In this document: positions 52,233-57,291 of the stretch, one piece after another
Position numbering within the stretch: the stretch's first letter is position 1
Layout of the letters: the number at the start of each line of letters is the position of its first letter
NCBI GenBank assembly: GCA_903889655.1
Contig: CAISYL010000214.1
Location: forward strand, 1-57,291
Source: an uncultured Alphaproteobacteria bacterium
GTDB taxonomy: Bacteria; Pseudomonadota; Alphaproteobacteria; Parvibaculales; Parvibaculaceae
Reading direction: 5' to 3'
DNA: 57,291 nucleotides
Translations under genes and position numbers: made by a program
The notes under the pieces: model-generated
Seen by the model: the letters and a program-made list of their open reading frames with translations, nothing else
Told to the model about the DNA's origin: nothing
The model's database searches: none

Positions 52233-54097
52233 GGCTTCTGGGGTGCCTTCTGGCCGGCCGCCTTGCCGCCCGCGTCGTACCACCAGATGTCCGGAAAGCC
52301 GATCGCATAAGCCGGCATCGTCTTCGGATGTCCGAGCCGCGCCCAATAGGCGACGCGCGCGAAGGGCGAATACCATTGCGGTACCAGGTAATGCCGCCAG
52401 AGAAGCACGCGGTCGAGCGCATGCGTTGCGGCGACAAGTTCCGCGCGGCTCGTCGCGAAGATCACCCGGTCGATGAGCTTTTCGACGACCGGGTCGCAAA
52501 TGCCGATGACGTTGCGGCTGCCCTCTCGCTTCGCCGCATCGCAGCCCCAGAATTCGCGCTGTTCGTTGCCGGGCGAAAGCGATTGCGGGAACGACGAGAC
52601 GATGATGTCGAAATCGCGATTGTCGACGCGGTTCTGGTATTGCGCCGTGTCGACGGTGCGCAACGTCGTCTTGATGCCGAGCTTGTCCAGCGACTGCTTG
52701 TACGGTGCGACGATGCGCTCGAATTGCGGATCGGCGAGCAGGAATTCGACGGCGAGCGGCTTGCCATCTTTCACGCGTTGTCCGTTCACGATTTTCCAGC
52801 CTGCGGCGTCGAGGAGTTCGGCCGCATGCCGGAGATTGGCGCGGTTGTTGCCGCTGCCGTCGGTCTTCGGATTGCTGTAGGGCGTGGTGAAGAGTTCTGC
52901 GGGAAGTTCCTTCGCGAAGGGCTTCAGCATGTCGAGCTCGAGTCCCTGCGGGACGCCGCTCGAAGCGAGTTCGGAATTGGCGAAGTAGCTGTCGGTGCGC
53001 GTGTACTGACCCGAAAAGATATTCTTGTTCTGCCATTCGAAATCGAGTGCCCAGTCGAAGGCCTCGCGGACACGCTCGTCCTTGAAGACATCGCGGCGCA
53101 GATTGAAGGCAAAGCCCTGCATGCCGGACGGATTATGCGTACGTATCTGCTCGCGCTTGACGCGTCCGTCCCGGATCGCGGGGAAGTCGTAACCCGTCGC
53201 CCAGCTCTTGGCGCTGCTCTCGATGCGGAAATCCACCTGGTCGGCCTTGAAGGCCTGAAAGGCGACGGTCGGATCGCCGTAATAGTCGAAACGCAGGCGA
53301 TCGAAATTGTTGGTGCCGACTTTCGCGGGCAGATCCTTCGCCCAGTAATCCTTGACGCGCTCATAGACGATGCTGCGGCCCGGCACGACTTGCGCGATGC
53401 GATAAGGCCCGCTGCCAAGCGGTGCTTCGAGCGTCGTCTGGGAAATGTCGCGTGTGCGGCCCTTGGCGTCCTTGCCCAGCCAGTAGTGCTTCGGCAGCAC
53501 CGGCAACTGCCCAGTGATCTGCGGCAATTCGCGATTGCCCTTCACCGAAAAGACGAAGCACACCTTATCGGGGCCGGCCCTCTCCGCTTTCTCGATGTTG
53601 CGGTAATAGGCGGCATAGAAGGGATGGAGCTTCTTCAGCGTCTCGAAGGTCCAGATGACGTCCTCGGGCGTGATCGGCGTGCCGTCCTGAAAGCGGGCTT
53701 CCTTGCGCAGCGTGAAGGTGACGGAGGAAAAGTCGTCCGGATAGGAAAGGCTTTCGGCGACAAGCCCGTATTCGGTGCCAGGCTCGTCGAGGCTCGGTTC
53801 GAGCAAGGTGTCGTAGATAAGGGTGAGGGCCGCCGCCTGTTCGCCCTTGACGATAAAGGCGTTGAGGCTGTCGAAGGTGCCGAGCGCCGCATAGCGCAAC
53901 TGGCCGCCCTTGGGGGCATCCGGATTTACATAGTCAAAATGCTTGAAGCCGGGCCCGTATTTGAGATCGCCGAAGAGCGATGCGCCGTGGCGTTCGGCGG
54001 GGGCGGCGTCGGCGGCATGCGCGGCGGACGGAAAACCGGTGGCGCCGGCGATCGAGAGACTAAGCGCCAGAGCGAACCCGGCCTTGCTGAACGTCAT
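52229..54097 (-). CDS. YejA-type peptide-binding protein, Sec signal
   Basis: A 622-residue family-5 binding protein. The Sec signal peptide is MTFSKAGFALALSLSIAGAT with FPSAAHA as cleavage region. The mature protein has LFGDLKYGPGFKHFDYVNPD, FTLRKEARFQDGTPITPEDV and [20 protein letters not shown]. It has an excellent Shine-Dalgarno (CCGGAGGGGAA) and is first in the five-gene operon. It is clearly homologous to the second binding protein, so a duplication gave two receptors feeding one permease. Confidence 0.93.
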   Translation of the reverse strand: MTFSKAGFALALSLSIAGATGFPSAAHAADAAPAERHGASLFGDLKYGPGFKHFDYVNPDAPKGGQLRYAALGTFDSLNAFIVKGEQAAALTLIYDTLLEPSLDEPGTEYGLVAESLSYPDDFSSVTFTLRKEARFQDGTPITPEDVIWTFETLKKLHPFYAAYYRNIEKAERAGPDKVCFVFSVKGNRELPQITGQLPVLPKHYWLGKDAKGRTRDISQTTLEAPLGSGPYRIAQVVPGRSIVYERVKDYWAKDLPAKVGTNNFDRLRFDYYGDPTVAFQAFKADQVDFRIESSAKSWATGYDFPAIRDGRVKREQIRTHNPSGMQGFAFNLRRDVFKDERVREAFDWALDFEWQNKNIFSGQYTRTDSYFANSELASSGVPQGLELDMLKPFAKELPAELFTTPYSNPKTDGSGNNRANLRHAAELLDAAGWKIVNGQRVKDGKPLAVEFLLADPQFERIVAPYKQSLDKLGIKTTLRTVDTAQYQNRVDNRDFDIIVSSFPQSLSPGNEQREFWGCDAAKREGSRNVIGICDPVVEKLIDRVIFATSRAELVAATHALDRVLLWRHYLVPQWYSPFARVAYWARLGHPKTMPAYAIGFPDIWWYDAGGKAAGQKAPQKP

Positions 54098-54225
54098 TTC
54101 CCCTCCGGCTTGCGTGATGTTTCGCGATCTGGCGCGATCGTTTCACGTCGAGACTTGATGACCATTGTGGCCATTTTTTGAGACGAGCGCGAGCCTTGCC
54201 GCGTTAGCGGACCGCGATGTGGCAA

Positions 54226-54258
54226 TAAAAAAGCGCCCGGAATTTCCTCCGGGCGCTT
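54226..54258 (-). terminator. Terminator of the cytochrome c gene
   Basis: AAGCGCCCGGA pairs with TCCGGGCGCTT across about 6 nt (54231-54257). On the minus strand the stem is followed by a six-T run. Confidence 0.85.
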
Positions 54259-54282
54259 CCTTCCATCCGTCGCGACGGATGA

Positions 54283-54897
54283 TTATTTGGCGGGCTTCGC
54301 GCCCTCGGCAGGCTTCGCAGCGGCGGCAGGCGCTGCCGCGGGAGCCGCGGCCGCTTCCGGCTTCGGCAGCGGCTGGTTCGAGCCCAGCGTGTTCAGATAG
54401 ACGAGGAGGTCGGCGCGCTGCTGCGGGTCCTTGAGACCGGCGAAGGTCATCGCCGTGCCCGAAACATAGCCGCGCGGATCCTTCACGAAATGGAAGAGTT
54501 CGTCGAAGGTCCAGGTGCCGCCCTTCTTCTTCATCGCGTCCGAATAGGCAAAGCCCGGCGCGCTGGCGACCTTGCGGCCCACGATGCCATAGAGATCCGG
54601 GCCGATCTTGGCGCCGGCGCCTTCCTGCAGATTGTGGCAGGCACCGCACTTCTTCGACTGGGCTTCGCCCTTGGCCTTGTCGGCCTTGGCGAGCAGTTCG
54701 GGCAGCGGCACTTCCGGCGCGGCTGCGGCCGGCGCGGCGCCGGCTGCACCCTCGGCCACCACGCCTTCGACGACGAAGGACTTCGGATTGGCCGGCTGCA
54801 CGTCATAGATGTAGGCGGCGAGATTTTTCACGCCGAGCACGACGAGCAGCGAAAACAGCACTGCGCCCGCGATCTTGTTGAGTTCAAAAGTGTCCAT
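54283..54897 (-). CDS. cycM: Membrane-anchored cytochrome c (CycM-type)
   Basis: A 204-residue protein. The N-terminal anchor (AGAVLFSLLVVLGVKNLAAY) is not cleaved, followed by an Ala/Pro-rich linker. The class I cytochrome c domain has the heme site C84-G-A-C87-H88, the conserved GPDLYGIVGRKVASAPGFAY and Met150 in VSGTAMTF as axial ligand. The C-terminal tail is Ala/Pro/Lys-rich. In this family such proteins pass electrons to a terminal cytochrome oxidase. It is divergent from kdsB. Confidence 0.92.
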   Translation of the reverse strand: MDTFELNKIAGAVLFSLLVVLGVKNLAAYIYDVQPANPKSFVVEGVVAEGAAGAAPAAAAPEVPLPELLAKADKAKGEAQSKKCGACHNLQEGAGAKIGPDLYGIVGRKVASAPGFAYSDAMKKKGGTWTFDELFHFVKDPRGYVSGTAMTFAGLKDPQQRADLLVYLNTLGSNQPLPKPEAAAAPAAAPAAAAKPAEGAKPAK

Positions 54898-55199
54898 CGG
54901 CTCTCGCTCCGCCCGGCTCTGTTACGGCAGGTATTGTTTACGAAGAGGGGTGGAGAGGACAAGAGAAACGCCAAAAAGACGCGGCCGCGCCTTGCCAGAC
55001 CCCGCAATTGGCGCGGAGATTAGCCGCTTCCGCGCCTGCGCCGCAAGCCGTATAAGTTCTCGCATTCGCAAGCCGGTGCGGCGAGGCCCGGCGCGGGGAA
55101 ATTGCCCGCCAGGCGGGCGCGAATTGCGGCGATCCGCCGCACCTTGGAGATTTCACGGGGAGGCCTGGCCCCGCCTTCCGAACCGAATTGAGAGACCTC
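54898..55199. other. Intergenic region between cycM and kdsB
   Basis: This 302-bp gap holds no supported ORF. It must contain divergent promoters for cycM and kdsB; a weak TTGCCA-N18-GAGATT pair (54992-55021) points toward kdsB. A near-perfect palindrome GCCCGCCAGGCGGGC lies at 55104-55118, with AATT on both sides, and could be an operator or a hairpin. Confidence 0.4.
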
Positions 55200-55949
55200 A
55201 TGGCAGCCGAGCCCATCATCGTGATTCCCGCCCGCATGGCCTCGACGAGGTTGCCGGGCAAGCCGCTCGCCGACATCTGCGGCGCGCCGATGATCGTTCA
55301 GGTCTGGCGCCGCGCCTGTGAGGCCTGTATCGGCCGCGTCGTCGTCGCCGCCGCCGAGCGCGAGATCGCCGAAGCCGTGGTCGCGGCGGGCGGCGAGGCC
55401 GTGCTGACCGATCCCGATCTGCCCTCGGGCTCCGACCGCATCTGGCAGGCGCTGAAAGGCGTCGACGCCGAGGGCCGGCACGAGGTCATCCTGAATGTGC
55501 AGGGCGACCTGCCGACGCTCGATCCGCATCTCGTTCGCCGCGCCGCCGAGGCGCTGGCCAGGACCGGCGCCGACATCTCGACGCTCGCCTGCGAGATCAA
55601 GGTCGAGGAGGAGCGCACCAATCCGAATGTGGTGAAGGCGGTGATCGCGCTTCCCGACGGCGCGCATTCCGGCCGTGCGCTCTATTTCACGCGGGCAACC
55701 GCGCCTTACGGCGACGGCCCGCATTTCCATCACATCGGCCTTTACGGCTATACGCGCGCGGCGCTCGAACGCTTCGTCTCGATGCCGCCTTCGCCGCTCG
55801 AACGGCGCGAAAAGCTCGAGCAGTTGCGGGCGCTCGAAGCGGGCATGTCGATCGAGGTGGCTCTCGTTGACACCGTTCCGCTCGGTGTCGATACTCCCGC
55901 CGACCTCGAAAAGGCGCGTGCGGCCCTCGCTTCCCGCGCGCCCGCATGA
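55200..55949 (+). CDS. kdsB: 3-deoxy-manno-octulosonate cytidylyltransferase
   Basis: A 249-residue nucleotidyltransferase. It has [20 protein letters not shown] (CTP-binding motif), [29 protein letters not shown] (metal and CTP region), [11 protein letters not shown] and [17 protein letters not shown]. It activates KDO to CMP-KDO for lipopolysaccharide core synthesis. ATG 55200 was chosen over a TTG at 55188. It overlaps pheA by 4 bp, a pairing that is common in Rhizobiales. Confidence 0.95.
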   Translation: MAAEPIIVIPARMASTRLPGKPLADICGAPMIVQVWRRACEACIGRVVVAAAEREIAEAVVAAGGEAVLTDPDLPSGSDRIWQALKGVDAEGRHEVILNVQGDLPTLDPHLVRRAAEALARTGADISTLACEIKVEEERTNPNVVKAVIALPDGAHSGRALYFTRATAPYGDGPHFHHIGLYGYTRAALERFVSMPPSPLERREKLEQLRALEAGMSIEVALVDTVPLGVDTPADLEKARAALASRAPA

Positions 55950-56845
55950 AAGACGCCATGAGCGCTCCCGATCCCCAGCCGGAACCCAAGCCGGACAATG
56001 CCATCGCCTTCCAGGGCGAGCCCGGCGCCAATTCGCATATCGCCTGCCACGAGGCTTTCCCCGATATGATGGGGCTTCCCTGCGCGACCTTCGAGGATGT
56101 GTTCTCGGCGATCGACGAGGGCAGGGCCCGCCTCGCGATGATCCCGATCGAGAATTCGGTCGCCGGCCGCGTCGCCGACATCCATCATTTGCTGCCCGAT
56201 TCCTCGCTCTATATCGTCGGCGAGCATTTCCTGCGTGTGCGCCATCAGCTTCTCGGCCTCAAAGGCGCGTCGCTTTCGGACCTCAAGACCATCCAGAGCC
56301 ATGTCATGGCGCTCGGCCAGTGCCGCAAGGTGATCCGCGAATTGGGACTGACGCCCATCGTCGCCGCCGATACGGCGGGTTCGGCCCGCGAGATCGCGCA
56401 TCAGGGCGACCGCAGCCGCTCGGCCATCGCGTCCGAACTCGCGGCTGAAATCTACGGCCTCGACATCCTGAAGCGCGACATCGAGGACGCCGAACACAAC
56501 ACGACCCGCTTCCTCATCATGGCGAAGGAGCCAAACGACGCCGAGCCGGAGGACGGGCCCGTCATCACGAGCTTCGTCTTCCGTGTGCGGAACGTACCGG
56601 CGGCGCTTTACAAGGCGTTGGGCGGGTTCGCCACCAACGGCGTCAATATGACGAAACTCGAAAGCTATCAGCTCGAAGGTTCCTTCAGCGCAAGCCAGTT
56701 CTATGCCGACATCGAAGGTCATCCCGCCTCACGCAATGTCCGCCTTGCGCTCGAGGAGCTCGAGTTCTTCACCAGCGAGTTGAAGATCCTCGGCATCTAT
56801 AAATCCCACCCCTATCGCAGCGCCCTCGCGGCCGCAGGTTTCTGA
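55946..56845 (+). CDS. pheA: Prephenate dehydratase
   Basis: A 299-residue monofunctional prephenate dehydratase. The catalytic domain has [48 protein letters not shown] and [12 protein letters not shown]. The C-terminal ACT domain has [20 protein letters not shown] and [14 protein letters not shown], the Phe-binding ESRP-like region. It converts prephenate to phenylpyruvate in phenylalanine synthesis and is likely inhibited by Phe. Its start overlaps the kdsB stop (ATGA). Confidence 0.94.
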   Translation: MKDAMSAPDPQPEPKPDNAIAFQGEPGANSHIACHEAFPDMMGLPCATFEDVFSAIDEGRARLAMIPIENSVAGRVADIHHLLPDSSLYIVGEHFLRVRHQLLGLKGASLSDLKTIQSHVMALGQCRKVIRELGLTPIVAADTAGSAREIAHQGDRSRSAIASELAAEIYGLDILKRDIEDAEHNTTRFLIMAKEPNDAEPEDGPVITSFVFRVRNVPAALYKALGGFATNGVNMTKLESYQLEGSFSASQFYADIEGHPASRNVRLALEELEFFTSELKILGIYKSHPYRSALAAAGF

Positions 56846-56983
56846 ACCCGCTTTTGCGTGAGCCTGCCTGCACGGCCCGGAAGGCCGAAGCCCGCTGCGG
56901 GCCGCTTCGCCGCGCCTGGAGGCAGTGCTAGGATCGGGCTGCCTGCGCGGGGTTGCCGCGCCGGCCGCGATGAGGGGAACAAG

Positions 56984-57291
56984 ATGAAAAGCATGACGAA
57001 GATTGCAGGCGTGCTGGCGTTTTTCGTTCCGGCAGCGGCCTTTGCCGCGCCGCCGCAGATGGAACCGGGCCTCTGGCAGCGCACCATGACGATGCAAGGG
57101 CGCACCTTCAGCCATCAGGATTGCGTGACCCCCGACATGGTGAAGCAGGGCGTCGAGAAGATGGCCGAGGCCCGCAAGGGCAAGGGTGAGATGGAGAAGA
57201 ATTGCACTCACGATGGAAGCTGGAGCGGAAACGTCTACAGCTTCGAGAGCGACTGCAAGATGGGTGACAACGGCACGACGATGAAGATGAA
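56984..57291 (+). CDS. DUF3617-type secreted protein (partial, C-terminus off the right edge)
   Basis: A frame of at least 102 residues. The signal peptide MKSMTKIAGVLAFFVPAAAF ends with AAPPQ. The mature part starts with MEPGLWQRTMTMQ, has a QDCVTPDMV segment, a Lys-rich MEKNCTHDGSWSG region and SFESDCKMGDNG. This is the pattern of DUF3617 (periplasmic, Cys-paired, function unknown). The start follows GAGGGGAACAAG. The gene runs off the window. Confidence 0.8.
   Translation, partial: MKSMTKIAGVLAFFVPAAAFAAPPQMEPGLWQRTMTMQGRTFSHQDCVTPDMVKQGVEKMAEARKGKGEMEKNCTHDGSWSGNVYSFESDCKMGDNGTTMKM

Noticed and set aside
50346-53036. An 896-residue minus-strand ORF
   Set aside because: The upstream part is a frame-shifted reading of the first YejA gene. 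The second YejA gene starts at 52232 with its own Tat-like signal.
1-57291. CRISPR arrays or phage structural genes
   Set aside because: No regularly spaced direct repeats, cas genes, integrases or phage structural genes were seen. The only clear foreign region is the island at 43.4-46.5 kb.

Overview
The window is a high-GC alphaproteobacterial chromosome segment. The evidence is a complete Tad/Cpa pilus locus, an rpmI-rplT-pheS-pheT operon, a kdsB-pheA pair beside a membrane-anchored cytochrome c, a YejBEF importer, and a perfect CtrA-type box upstream of the pilin gene. The gene content would fit a Parvibaculum-like member of the Rhizobiales/Parvibaculaceae, but that placement is inference.

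Positions 1-9.5 kb hold a partial secreted protein, an SDR-type protein, an eRF1-like small protein, a MarR regulator facing a split chromate-transporter pair, an alpha/beta hydrolase, a glycosyltransferase, infC (which appears to start at AUA and to be coupled to a 33-codon leader ORF), a glycerophosphodiester phosphodiesterase and an LLM-type flavin monooxygenase. Positions 9.7-14.5 kb hold three tandem small lipoproteins, AMP nucleosidase, and a nitrilase-aldoxime dehydratase pair that together would convert aldoximes through nitriles to acids. Positions 14.5-23.6 kb hold rpmI-rplT-pheST behind a strong promoter and a structured leader, then a hydrolase, an enoyl-CoA hydratase-like protein, a secreted protein and lepA. 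Two palindromic repeat elements lie in this stretch.

Positions 24-38.7 kb carry tRNA-Ser(GGA) and the Tad pilus locus. The locus contains two TadE-like pseudopilins, a TadG/vWA protein, an orphan CpaC-N-domain protein, a Crp/Fnr-like regulator, the Flp pilin, cpaABCDEF, tadB, tadC and a TadD-like lipoprotein. Together these specify pilin, prepilin peptidase, secretin, motor and inner-membrane platform. Positions 38.8-43.4 kb hold a TAXI-type binding protein, a GST, an M17 aminopeptidase, a MarR-like regulator and an NlpC/P60 peptidase.

Positions 43.4-46.5 kb are the most interesting part. A sharply lower-GC insert sits between two convergent host genes and carries three co-oriented, closely spaced genes: a duplicated MazG-like nucleotide pyrophosphohydrolase, a thymidylate-synthase-like protein that keeps the main catalytic residues, and a family-4 uracil-DNA glycosylase fused to a Panacea/DUF4065-like domain. 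I recognise no named system with this composition. It looks like a nucleotide-metabolism and base-excision cassette, plausibly for defence against phages or plasmids.

Positions 46.5-54.1 kb are a complete peptide ABC importer (two YejA-type binding proteins, YejB, YejE, YejF). Without the island it would face the NlpC/P60 and aminopeptidase genes, giving a peptide or muropeptide recycling neighbourhood. The window ends with the cytochrome c gene, kdsB, pheA and the start of a DUF3617-type secreted protein.
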